Of a DNA stretch of 5,888 nt, positions 1 to 5,888 are shown piece by piece. Made by a program: the position numbers and the translations under genes. A model generated the notes under the pieces. The model was not told the origin of the DNA, ran no database searches, and worked only from the letters and a program-made list of their open reading frames with translations. Within the stretch, counting starts at the first letter, position 1, and each line of letters begins with the position of its first letter. Origin of the DNA: Ilumatobacteraceae bacterium (lineage in GTDB: Bacteria > Actinomycetota > Acidimicrobiia > Acidimicrobiales > Ilumatobacteraceae); NCBI GenBank assembly GCA_021741795.1, contig JAIOXC010000087.1:1-5888 (forward strand), given 5' to 3'.

Positions 1-625
1 TGGTGCTGAGGCCAAGTTGCCACATCAGTGTCGATTCGCTCAATACGTCGGTGATTGCTGGTTGGGTGTTGAAGCCAATTGATAGCAGGAAGAGAATGGC
101 GATGACGTTGGCCGCAACAGGCGACCAGGCTGCTGCAAAAAAGCGGCGCCTTGCGTTGAGTAGCGCTGAGCACAGTGCGCTTACCCCATAAAAAAATATC
201 TGCACCACAAAGATGCGTGTGAGTGCTGTTCCAGTCTGGCGAAAAACTTGGGCATCAACACCTGACGCTGGGTGAATTGAAAAGAGATGAAATATCGCGG
301 GGGCAGCGATGATGGAAATGATCGTGATCGCGCCAAGAATGAGGAGCGAGATGCTGATGATGGCATCAGTGCCGTGCTTCGACTCGATCGTCTTTGCATC
401 ATCGTTGAGCAGTGAGGTGAACAACGGCACAAGGCTGGCAGCCAAGACGCCGCCGATCAGGAGTTCATACATCGAGTTGGGTGCATTGTTGGCAGCATCA
501 AATGCATCGGCGAGAGCTGTCTGACCGATGATCACCCCGAAAACGATGATTCGGACGAGACCTGTGATGCGAGACAGAGCGGTGCCTGTGGCAACAACGA
601 GATTGGATCGACCAAGACCAAACAT
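1..625 (-). CDS. murJ: MurJ (MviN-family) lipid II flippase, N-terminal part, truncated by the left window edge
   Basis: MurJ is a polytopic inner-membrane protein of the MOP superfamily that flips lipid II across the cytoplasmic membrane for peptidoglycan synthesis. The reading frame is open from ATG at 625-623 to the window edge, giving 208 codons of a protein usually above 500 residues. The first helix contains the family pattern SRITGLVR (residues 18-25), whose two arginines match conserved essential positions in E. coli MurJ, followed by LADAFDAANNAPN (38-50) with the conserved aspartate at 40, then YELLIGGVLAASLVPLF (53-69). The Arg pair that E. coli has just after its PN motif is Tyr-Glu here, which I recall as usual for actinobacterial MurJ. 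Further hydrophobic segments lie near residues 88-115, 137-155 and 167-184. No Shine-Dalgarno precedes the ATG, but a TACGAT -10-like element ends eight bases upstream, so the transcript may be nearly leaderless. It diverges from the ATPase operon. Identification is from recognised motifs, not a search. Confidence 0.93.
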   Translation of the reverse strand, partial: MFGLGRSNLVVATGTALSRITGLVRIIVFGVIIGQTALADAFDAANNAPNSMYELLIGGVLAASLVPLFTSLLNDDAKTIESKHGTDAIISISLLILGAITIISIIAAPAIFHLFSIHPASGVDAQVFRQTGTALTRIFVVQIFFYGVSALCSALLNARRRFFAAAWSPVAANVIAILFLLSIGFNTQPAITDVLSESTLMWQLGLST

Positions 626-632
626 GTGTATA

Positions 633-639
633 TATCGTA
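633..639. promoter_or_regulatory. Symmetric TATCGTA element, possible bidirectional -10
   Basis: Read rightward, TATCGT (633-638) fits the TANNNT -10 consensus; read leftward, TACGAT (639-634) fits it too, because TANNNTA is its own reverse complement in the key positions. With the usual spacing the leftward start would be near 627, two bases before the murJ ATG, and the rightward start near 645. The two predicted starts are 18 bases apart, the spacing I recall as typical of bacterial bidirectional promoters with a shared -10. No transcription data are available, and short AT-rich matches occur by chance. Confidence 0.4.
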
Positions 640-674
640 GATCGTCTAGCAGGAATGCAGCAGCGACTAAACGC

Positions 675-680
675 TAGGGT
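675..680 (+). promoter_or_regulatory. TAGGGT element that helps choose the ATPase start (SD or -10)
   Basis: The stretch TAGGGTTGCTCAA directly precedes the ATG at 688. AGGG (676-679) is a plausible Shine-Dalgarno with an eight-base spacer. The same bases form TAGGGT, a TANNNT match whose expected transcription start falls on or next to the A of that ATG, giving a leaderless mRNA. Either reading favours 688 over the upstream ATG at 655, where AGGA touches the start codon with no spacer. The two readings cannot be separated from sequence alone. Confidence 0.4.
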
Positions 681-687
681 TGCTCAA

Positions 688-1554
688 ATGGAAAATCGAT
701 TTGAATCAGTTGAACATGTCCGCGATGGACTAAAAAAGGTCCACTATTTGTCGGATGATGGCATTGCTGGAGTGGTCTTTCTTGCGCAGCGATTGGGCAA
801 GCCAATTTTGGTGGAAGGTCCAGCAGGTACGGGAAAAACCCAGTTGGCAAAGAGTGTTGCCGAGATGCTCAACGCGCGGCTCATTCGCTTGCAGTGCTAC
901 GAAGGTTTAGACGAGTCGAAGGCACTCTACGAATGGAACTACAAGAAGCAACTGCTCCGCATCCAGGCTGACAAGAACAGCGACTCATGGTCGCAGGTGC
1001 AAGATGACATCTTTAGCGAAGAGTTTTTGTTGACTCGTCCATTACTCGAGGCAATTAGCAGTCCAGACCCTGTTGTGTTGTTGATCGACGAAGTGGACCG
1101 TGTCGAGATCGAGACCGAGGCATTGCTGCTCGAGATTCTCTCCGAATATCAAGTCTCGATTCCTGAACTGGGAACAATCACAGCCAAGCAAATACCGATG
1201 GTGTTTTTGACATCCAATAACACCCGCGAACTATCGGAAGCACTGAAGCGCCGTTGCTTGTTCTTGCACATCGACTATCCAGACATGGAGCGCGAGAAAG
1301 CAATTGTGTTGACCAAGGTTCCGGATATCACGCAGAACCTGGCCGACCAGATTGCTCGCATCGTTCGCAGCATTCGTCAACTGGATTTGAAGAAAGCACC
1401 ATCAGTGAGTGAGACCTTGGACTGGGCGCGCACATTGATGCTGATGGGCATCGAAAACATCGACGCTCAAGAAGCGAAAGACACATTGCATATCTTGCTC
1501 AAATACCAGACCGATATTACGAAGGCAGCCAAGGAACTGTCGGTCGACAAGTAA
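688..1554 (+). CDS. MoxR-family AAA+ ATPase, CoxD-like
   Basis: This is a cytoplasmic AAA+ ATPase of 288 residues, a usual length for the MoxR group, whose members use ATP hydrolysis to remodel or insert cofactors into client proteins, normally with a VWA-domain partner. Counting from the ATG at 688, Walker A is GPAGTGKT (44-51), Walker B is VVLLIDEVDR with D134-E135, sensor 1 is TSNN (175-178), and the arginine-finger candidates are in LKRRC (R188, R189). The CYEGLDESKALYEWNYKKQL stretch (70-89), the SIPELGTI segment and the C-terminal SETLDWA (around 240-247) are, as I recall, hallmarks of the CoxD branch. CoxD in CO-oxidising bacteria helps mature the CO dehydrogenase metal centre, but no such enzyme is encoded here, so the client is unknown. 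An ATG at 655 would add 11 residues with no family resemblance, so 688 was chosen. The VWA gene follows after 11 bases. Confidence 0.92.
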   Translation: MENRFESVEHVRDGLKKVHYLSDDGIAGVVFLAQRLGKPILVEGPAGTGKTQLAKSVAEMLNARLIRLQCYEGLDESKALYEWNYKKQLLRIQADKNSDSWSQVQDDIFSEEFLLTRPLLEAISSPDPVVLLIDEVDRVEIETEALLLEILSEYQVSIPELGTITAKQIPMVFLTSNNTRELSEALKRRCLFLHIDYPDMEREKAIVLTKVPDITQNLADQIARIVRSIRQLDLKKAPSVSETLDWARTLMLMGIENIDAQEAKDTLHILLKYQTDITKAAKELSVDK

Positions 1555-1565
1555 GGCAAAATACT

Positions 1566-3011
1566 ATGACCGTGCTCGATTTGATGTCGGGTTTCATCGT
1601 TGAATTACGAAAAGCAGGTTTGCCTGTCAGTTTGACGGAGAACCTAGATGCGATGGAAGCCGTTAAAGAGATCCCCATTGAGGATCGCCAGGCGTTTAAA
1701 TATGCGTTGGCCGCGACTCTTGTAAAGAGCAACTCGCACTGGCGCGCATTTGAAACCATTTTCGAGGTCTACTTTTCGTTGCGCGGACCAGAACATCAAA
1801 TTCCTAGCGACATGAGTGATGCCGAAGCAGAGTTGTGGCGCGAAGAACAAGAGATGCAACAGCAAGGCGATGGTGCTGCCGGAAGTGGCGGCGGTATGGA
1901 TTCGCTTACTCCTGAAGAGATTGCTCAAATGCTGATGCAGGCATTGATGAACGGCGATCAAGCGATGATGCGAGCACTCGCTCGTCAGTCGGTGCAGCGT
2001 TTTGCGGGAATGGAGCCTGGTCGCCCAGTAGGCGGGACGTATTACTTGTATCGCACGTTGCGAAACCTTGATCTCGACAACATGCTCGACAAATTGATGG
2101 AAGCAAACCGCGATCAGGCTGCTCAAGAGTTGACGAAACTTGAAGAGCGTCTTGAAAAAGATGAGTTTGAGAGCAGAATCGAACAATTTAAGCAAGAAGT
2201 TGAAGCAGAAATTCGCAGACGACTTGTGGCCGACCGTGGTGCCGAGGCAATGGCAAAGACTCTGCGTAAACCATTGCCAGAGGACGTCGAATTCATGCAC
2301 GCCAACAAAGAAGAGATGCAGAGTTTGAAGAAGGCGCTGCAGCCACTTACTCGTAAGTTGGCCGCAAAACTGGCACGCAAACGCCGACATGGTCGACGTG
2401 GTCCACTCGATTTTCGTGCAACAGTTCGGAGCTCACTGAGTTATGGAGGTGTGCCCGCTGATCCAAAGTTTAAGTATCCGCGCCCGTCCAAGCCCGAATT
2501 GATGGTTGTTGCTGATATCTCTGGCAGCGTTGCAGCATTCGCTCGATTTACCTTGATGTTGGTCTATGCGATTCAGGGTCAGTTTTCTAAGGTGCGCTCA
2601 TTCGTGTTTATTGACGGAATTGACGAAGTGACTGACTACTTCAAGTCAAATGTCGATATCAGCGACGCCATCCATCGCGTAAACACTGAAGCCGACGTGG
2701 TGTGGGTTGATGGGCACAGCGACTATGGTCACGCATTTGAAGTTTTTTGGGAACGCTATGGAAAAGACATCAATCCCAAGACAACAATTTTGTTGCTGGG
2801 CGATGCCCGCAACAACTATCACGCTGCGTCCTCGTGGGTGATCAAGGAAATGCAAAAACGTGGTCGCCATGTGTATTGGCTGAACCCCGAACCACGAAGC
2901 TACTGGAATACCGGTGACTCAATAGTCGGAGAGTACGGCAGTTTTACGGATGGCGTGTACGAGTGTCGCAACTTGCGACAACTTGAAGCGTTTGTTGAAA
3001 AACTCGCGTGA
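1566..3011 (+). CDS. VWA-domain (MIDAS) protein, CoxE-like, partner of the MoxR ATPase
   Basis: This is a 481-residue cytoplasmic protein with no signal peptide or membrane segment. An N-terminal helical region (about 1-75; FIVELRKAGLPVS at 10-22 is typical of CoxE-like proteins) is followed by a Gln/Gly-rich low-complexity linker (about 95-112). A charged helical section rich in Glu, Lys and Arg follows (about 180-260), then a strongly basic patch (RKLAAKLARKRRHGRRGPLD, 263-282). The C-terminal VWA domain (about 311-481) has the MIDAS motif DISGS (D317, S319, S321), HSD (384-386) and LLLGDARNN with D413, and it ends with WLNPEPRSYWNTGDS (438-452), a stretch I recognise from CoxE proteins. 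VWA partners of MoxR ATPases are thought to bind the client through a metal ion at this site. AAGG at 1553-1556, inside the upstream stop region, is a plausible Shine-Dalgarno nine bases before the ATG. The stop codon overlaps the next gene. CoxE-like is a family call; the client is unknown. Confidence 0.92.
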   Translation: MTVLDLMSGFIVELRKAGLPVSLTENLDAMEAVKEIPIEDRQAFKYALAATLVKSNSHWRAFETIFEVYFSLRGPEHQIPSDMSDAEAELWREEQEMQQQGDGAAGSGGGMDSLTPEEIAQMLMQALMNGDQAMMRALARQSVQRFAGMEPGRPVGGTYYLYRTLRNLDLDNMLDKLMEANRDQAAQELTKLEERLEKDEFESRIEQFKQEVEAEIRRRLVADRGAEAMAKTLRKPLPEDVEFMHANKEEMQSLKKALQPLTRKLAAKLARKRRHGRRGPLDFRATVRSSLSYGGVPADPKFKYPRPSKPELMVVADISGSVAAFARFTLMLVYAIQGQFSKVRSFVFIDGIDEVTDYFKSNVDISDAIHRVNTEADVVWVDGHSDYGHAFEVFWERYGKDINPKTTILLLGDARNNYHAASSWVIKEMQKRGRHVYWLNPEPRSYWNTGDSIVGEYGSFTDGVYECRNLRQLEAFVEKLA

Positions 3012-3661
3012 GTTTGACCAGAATCATTTTGGTTCGCCATGGCGAATCGGTTGTCACTGTTGACCGAGTGCTGGGCGGGCCGCGTTCGTGCACTGGGCTA
3101 TCGCCGTTGGGCAGGCTTCAAGCCGCGGCCCTGCGCGAACGTCTCGAGTTGACTCAAGCAATTGTTCCCGATGTGTTGTATTCGAGTGCATACCCACGAG
3201 CACGAGAAACTGCTCAGATTATTGCGCCAGCATTTAACGGACTCGAGATCAATGTTGAACCTGGATTTGGCGAGCATGATCCTGGTCCACAATGCGACGG
3301 AATGACGTATGTGGATTTTATGGCCAAGCACGGGAGGCCCAATTGGGGTGGAGATCCAAACGCAGTGTTTTTTCCTGGGGGAGAGACAATCGCACAATTT
3401 CACTCACGAGTGGCTACGGCATTCGACAAAGTGGTGAAAGAGCACTACGAGAAGACAATCGTTGTGGCGTGCCATGGCGGTGTTGTGGACGCCGTGATTC
3501 GACGACTCCTGAAGACTCCGCAAACGGGTGCGTTTGAGATGCATACGAAAAACTGCTCGCTCACCGAGTTGGTGGAGATTCGAGCTGATCACTGGGCGTT
3601 GATGCGCTACAACGATCATGCACATTTGCAAGGCTTGCCAGTCGCTACAAATATTGATTGA
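3008..3661 (+). CDS. Histidine phosphatase family protein (phosphoglycerate mutase-like)
   Basis: This is a 217-residue cytoplasmic enzyme of the histidine phosphatase superfamily, branch 1, which transfers phosphate through a phosphohistidine. The catalytic motif is VRHGES (9-14) with nucleophile H11 and phosphate-binding R10. SSAYPRARETA (59-69) supplies the third arginine at R64, FGEHDPG (87-93) the acid E89, and ACHGGVV (154-160) the second histidine H156. The active site is therefore complete. The substrate cannot be read from sequence; true glycolytic dPGM enzymes are about 230-250 residues with different flanking motifs, so a phosphatase is more likely than a mutase. The start is GTG in a GTGA overlap with the VWA stop codon, with no separate Shine-Dalgarno, which points to translational coupling and a shared transcript. 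This ties the enzyme to the ATPase-VWA pair, though operon membership alone does not prove that they act together. Confidence 0.92.
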   Translation: MSLTRIILVRHGESVVTVDRVLGGPRSCTGLSPLGRLQAAALRERLELTQAIVPDVLYSSAYPRARETAQIIAPAFNGLEINVEPGFGEHDPGPQCDGMTYVDFMAKHGRPNWGGDPNAVFFPGGETIAQFHSRVATAFDKVVKEHYEKTIVVACHGGVVDAVIRRLLKTPQTGAFEMHTKNCSLTELVEIRADHWALMRYNDHAHLQGLPVATNID

Positions 3662-3694
3662 ACGCGAACGCAGGCTGCTATCAATCCAGCGGCT

Positions 3695-5152
3695 ATGAAT
3701 ATATCCGTGGCATTACTTCGCCGAAATCGACTGAAGACGAAACGACCAAGAGTTGTTGTTGTTGGGGCTGGCTCGGCAGGAGCGGTCATCGCAGCACGTT
3801 TGTCGCAAAACCAAGATATTGATGTGTTGTTATTGGAATCTGGGCCAGATGTGCCAAGTGCACGCGAAGCGATGGGAATACAGAGCACCGATTTTGTCGA
3901 GGCACTAGAAGTTGCAGAAAGAAATTTGCGCATACCCGTGCGTAGAACTGCAAGTCAAGGTCTGAGTGATTATGTGCGGGGAACGGGAACGGGCGGAAGC
4001 TCGTTAGTAAACGCAATGGTTGGCATGTGGGGCATGGCAAGCGACTACGACAGGTGGGAGCGCGACCTGGGCTGCGAGGGCTGGTCGTGGCGGGATGTCG
4101 CACCTGTGTTTGCAAACTTACCGATACCTCTCTTCACAACGCAACAACATGAGTGGGGAAATGTAGACCGTGCGCTTGTAGATGCCGCAACAGAATTGGG
4201 ATTTGAAAGGCGCGATGACTTGAGCACGGCGCCACTCGCTCTGCGTGGAGTTGGGGCGGTGTCGCTGACATGTGTTGGTGGTCGGCGTGCTTCGGTAAAC
4301 GACATCTATCTTGAGCCAGCGAGATCACGAGCCAACTTAGAGATCCTTGGAAACTCGGCAGTTGATCGACTGAATATCAAAGGAAATGTCGTGGTGGGTG
4401 TGCACTTGGTAAACGGAAGCGACATTGATGCCGATGCCGTGGTGGTGTGTGCGGGGGCCATTGCAACACCACAGATTTTGTTGCGCACCAAGATTCAGCG
4501 AAGCGGCATTGGGCGGGGTGTAAAGGATCATCCTGCAGTTGCTTTTACTCTTGCCTTGAAAGAGCCAAGCGAAGCACGCTACGCGATATCGGCGTTATTG
4601 CGAACCACATCTACGCCAACTGGCAAGCACGATGAAGACAACCAAACCGAAAACGGAAATATTCATTTATTGCCCCTGAACCACACAACTGCGCACGACA
4701 GATTGCACGGCGCAATGTTCGCAGCGGTAATGCGCGTGTACTCGACGGGCAGCATCACAGAAGCAAAGATTGATCTCAACCTGTTGAGCGACGAACGTGA
4801 TATGCGTGCAATGGCCGAGGCAACCTCGATGCTCGCAACCATGATCGAGAGTCGAATATTTACTGACATCGCTCAACCGGTGGCCAGTGAATTGACAGCC
4901 GACGACATGCAGGGTTGGTTACTCAACAACGTTGGGTCGTATTCGCATGTTGGATGCTCGAGCAAGATGGGTGCAGTCTCGAACGAAGATGCAGTAGTGG
5001 ATACGAATGGCAAAGTGATTGGTTACAGCCAAGTATGGGTCTGTGATGCCTCAATTTTTCCTGACTTGCCCACCGGCAACACACATCTTCCTGTAGTGAT
5101 GATGGCCGAACGTATCTCGCAACGAATCAGTGTGAGTCTTTCGCCCAATTGA
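3695..5152 (+). CDS. FAD-dependent GMC-family oxidoreductase, short form
   Basis: This is a 485-residue flavoprotein of the glucose-methanol-choline family, which oxidises alcohols; the substrate is unknown. The FAD-binding Rossmann fold starts near residue 19 with VVVVGAGSAG (20-29) and the ribose-binding acid E48 in LLLESGP. RGTGTGGSSLVNAM (95-108) corresponds to GMC signature 1, and GAIATPQILL through RSGIG (254-273) to signature 2. The C-terminal SHVGCSSKMG (417-426) carries the catalytic H418, and DLPTGNTHLPVVMMAE (457-472) carries H464 where many relatives have Asn. Choline dehydrogenases are about 530-560 residues, so this is a compact form. The layout, including GGRR near 195-198, recalls the mycofactocin-associated MftG, but no mft gene is in the window. 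It begins 33 bases after the phosphatase without a good Shine-Dalgarno, so it may be the last operon gene or have its own weak promoter. Its 3' end overlaps glpK by 26 bases. Confidence 0.9.
   Translation: MNISVALLRRNRLKTKRPRVVVVGAGSAGAVIAARLSQNQDIDVLLLESGPDVPSAREAMGIQSTDFVEALEVAERNLRIPVRRTASQGLSDYVRGTGTGGSSLVNAMVGMWGMASDYDRWERDLGCEGWSWRDVAPVFANLPIPLFTTQQHEWGNVDRALVDAATELGFERRDDLSTAPLALRGVGAVSLTCVGGRRASVNDIYLEPARSRANLEILGNSAVDRLNIKGNVVVGVHLVNGSDIDADAVVVCAGAIATPQILLRTKIQRSGIGRGVKDHPAVAFTLALKEPSEARYAISALLRTTSTPTGKHDEDNQTENGNIHLLPLNHTTAHDRLHGAMFAAVMRVYSTGSITEAKIDLNLLSDERDMRAMAEATSMLATMIESRIFTDIAQPVASELTADDMQGWLLNNVGSYSHVGCSSKMGAVSNEDAVVDTNGKVIGYSQVWVCDASIFPDLPTGNTHLPVVMMAERISQRISVSLSPN
5127..5152. 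other. Tail-to-tail overlap of the GMC oxidoreductase and glpK
   Basis: The oxidoreductase stop codon (TGA, 5150-5152) lies inside glpK, and the glpK stop (TCA on the plus strand, 5127-5129) lies inside the oxidoreductase. The last seven codons plus stop of each gene are therefore read from opposite strands of the same DNA. AGTCT (5135-5139) and AGACT (5152-5156) can pair around a 12-base loop, but the stem is only 5 bp and has no flanking T-tract in either direction, so I do not call a terminator here. Confidence 0.85.
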
Positions 5153-5888
5153 GACTGCGTTGCACGGCGCGACTCCATTGTGAGTATTCGCTCGCAGTTG
5201 TCGACGTTGGTTCTGGCGTGAACGTGCGGTCGAGTTGCCACGACTCAGTGATTGACTGCAGTGTTGGCCAAACTCCTTCGGCTAAACCTGCTAAGTAGGC
5301 GGCACCGAGCGCCGTTGTTTCCAAATCTTTTGGCCGCACTACGGTGACTCCGAGTTGGTCGGCTTGCATTTGCAACATCATGTCCATGACGGCTGCACCA
5401 CCATCGACTCGCATGTCGATGAGAGGAACACCAGTTGCACGAACCATTGCCTCAACCACGTCGCGCGTTTGAAACGTCATTGATTGGACAACAGCACGAG
5501 CGATATGGGCACGGGTGGTGCCGCGGGTAATGCCGCAGATGATGCCTCGTGCATATGGGTCCCACCACGGACTACCAAGACCGGTGAATGCCGGCACGAC
5601 AACAACTCCGCCGCTGTCTGCGACCGACGCTGCAAGAGGTCCGACTTGTGCTGCATTGTCGATGATGTTGAGTCCGTCGCGAAGCCATTGGATTGCGCTT
5701 CCAGTGACGAAAATGGAACCCTCAAGTGCGTATGTTGGCTTGCCCGATCCAAGATCCCACGCCACGGTGGTGAGCATGCCATCGGTTGGGGGCGGGCACT
5801 CAGTACCGACATTCATCAGAACGAAACTGCCCGTGCCGTAGGTGTTCTTACTGCTGCCAACATCGAAACATGCCTGACCAAACAGCGC
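5127..5888 (-). CDS. glpK: Glycerol kinase, C-terminal half, truncated by the right window edge
   Basis: GlpK phosphorylates glycerol to sn-glycerol-3-phosphate with ATP in the cytoplasm, feeding glycolysis and phospholipid synthesis. The frame is open from the right edge and gives 253 residues, about half of the usual 500. It begins ALFGQACFDVGSSKNTYGTG, matching the middle of known GlpK proteins at the start of the second FGGY domain. ALEGSIFVTGSAIQWLRDGL follows, then AFTGLGSPWWDPYARG. The FGGY-kinase signature 2 is present in GIICGITRG through HIARAVVQ, and DGGAAVMDMM plus TALGAAYLAGLAEGVW carry the nucleotide-binding C-terminal part. These match E. coli GlpK closely and separate it from xylulose and gluconate kinases. 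The E. coli IIAGlc-contact region near the C terminus is not conserved, as expected outside enterobacteria. The N-terminal half and promoter lie outside the window, so completeness and regulation cannot be judged. Confidence 0.96.
   Translation of the reverse strand, partial: ALFGQACFDVGSSKNTYGTGSFVLMNVGTECPPPTDGMLTTVAWDLGSGKPTYALEGSIFVTGSAIQWLRDGLNIIDNAAQVGPLAASVADSGGVVVVPAFTGLGSPWWDPYARGIICGITRGTTRAHIARAVVQSMTFQTRDVVEAMVRATGVPLIDMRVDGGAAVMDMMLQMQADQLGVTVVRPKDLETTALGAAYLAGLAEGVWPTLQSITESWQLDRTFTPEPTSTTASEYSQWSRAVQRSLNWAKDSH

Larger units (their letters stand above)
626..687. promoter_or_regulatory. Divergent intergenic region between murJ and the ATPase operon
   Basis: This 62-base gap must carry the start signals for both murJ (leftward) and the AAA+ ATPase operon (rightward), unless they are read from farther away. 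It is AT-rich on the murJ side (TGTATATATCG at 627-637). A TAGATCGTCTA imperfect inverted repeat (638-648) and short CTAGC/GCTAG arms (646-650 and 673-677) are visible, but both are too short to call an operator. No convincing -35 hexamer was seen in either direction, which is common for actinobacterial promoters. Confidence 0.55.

Noticed and set aside
3..191. A plus-strand open frame at the left edge.
   Set aside because: It is antisense to murJ, whose frame is continuous through this region with recognisable transmembrane and family motifs.
638..648. TAGATCGTCTA as a possible operator.
   Set aside because: The arms are only 4 bp around a 3-base centre, a size expected by chance, and no second copy was seen in the window.
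1644..2390. A 248-codon open frame on the minus strand inside the VWA gene.
   Set aside because: It lies wholly antisense to a gene with clear domain motifs, its product is rich in Cys, His and Phe with no recognisable family, and no start signals were seen. It is best explained as a shadow of the codon pattern of the real gene.
3752..3764. A short GTT repeat run (four tandem GTT codons).
   Set aside because: It encodes the four valines of the Rossmann beta strand before GAGSAG, so it is explained by protein constraint.
3786..4115. A 109-codon minus-strand open frame in the oxidoreductase gene.
   Set aside because: It is antisense to the FAD-binding and GMC signature 1 region, and its arginine/proline-rich translation has no recognisable motif.
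5515..5841. A 108-codon plus-strand open frame inside glpK.
   Set aside because: It is antisense to strongly conserved GlpK motifs, and its translation is a Pro/Ser/Thr-rich shadow with no family resemblance.

Overview
The window looks like an ordinary chromosomal stretch of an actinobacterium, and I infer class Acidimicrobiia (Ilumatobacteraceae-like, moderate GC). The reasons are the actinobacterial style of the MurJ N-terminus, base composition near one half G+C, TANNNT-type -10 elements, start codons without a clear Shine-Dalgarno, and a CoxD/CoxE-like gene pair beside an actinobacterial histidine phosphatase. No 16S gene or other taxonomic marker is present, so this placement is tentative. 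I see no RNA gene, mobile element, CRISPR array or long repeat, and no gene-free gap longer than about 62 bases.

Layout: (1) bases 1-625, minus strand: the N-terminal 208 codons of a MurJ lipid II flippase, running off the left edge. (2) 626-687: a short divergent intergenic region with a symmetric TATCGTA element that could serve as a back-to-back -10 for both directions. (3) 688-3661, plus strand: a tight three-gene set made of a MoxR-family AAA+ ATPase (CoxD-like), a VWA/MIDAS protein (CoxE-like) 11 bases downstream, and a histidine phosphatase that overlaps the VWA stop codon by 4 bases (GTGA). (4) 3695-5152, plus strand: a short FAD-dependent GMC oxidoreductase 33 bases after the phosphatase, possibly the fourth gene of the same transcript. 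(5) 5127-5888, minus strand: the C-terminal half of glycerol kinase GlpK, entering from the right edge and overlapping the oxidoreductase 3' end by 26 bases tail to tail.

How they may work together: MoxR-type AAA+ ATPases and VWA/MIDAS proteins act as a pair, with the ATPase remodelling a target that the VWA protein helps to recognise; in CO dehydrogenase systems CoxD and CoxE help mature the metal centre. No CO dehydrogenase or other molybdoenzyme gene is in the window, so the target is unknown. The translationally coupled phosphatase is the most interesting contextual clue. MurJ (cell wall precursor export) and GlpK (glycerol to glycerol-3-phosphate) are on the opposite strand and are probably unrelated neighbours. 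I found no convincing evidence of a wholly new system; the best candidate for a second look is the ATPase-VWA-phosphatase operon with its oxidoreductase neighbour.
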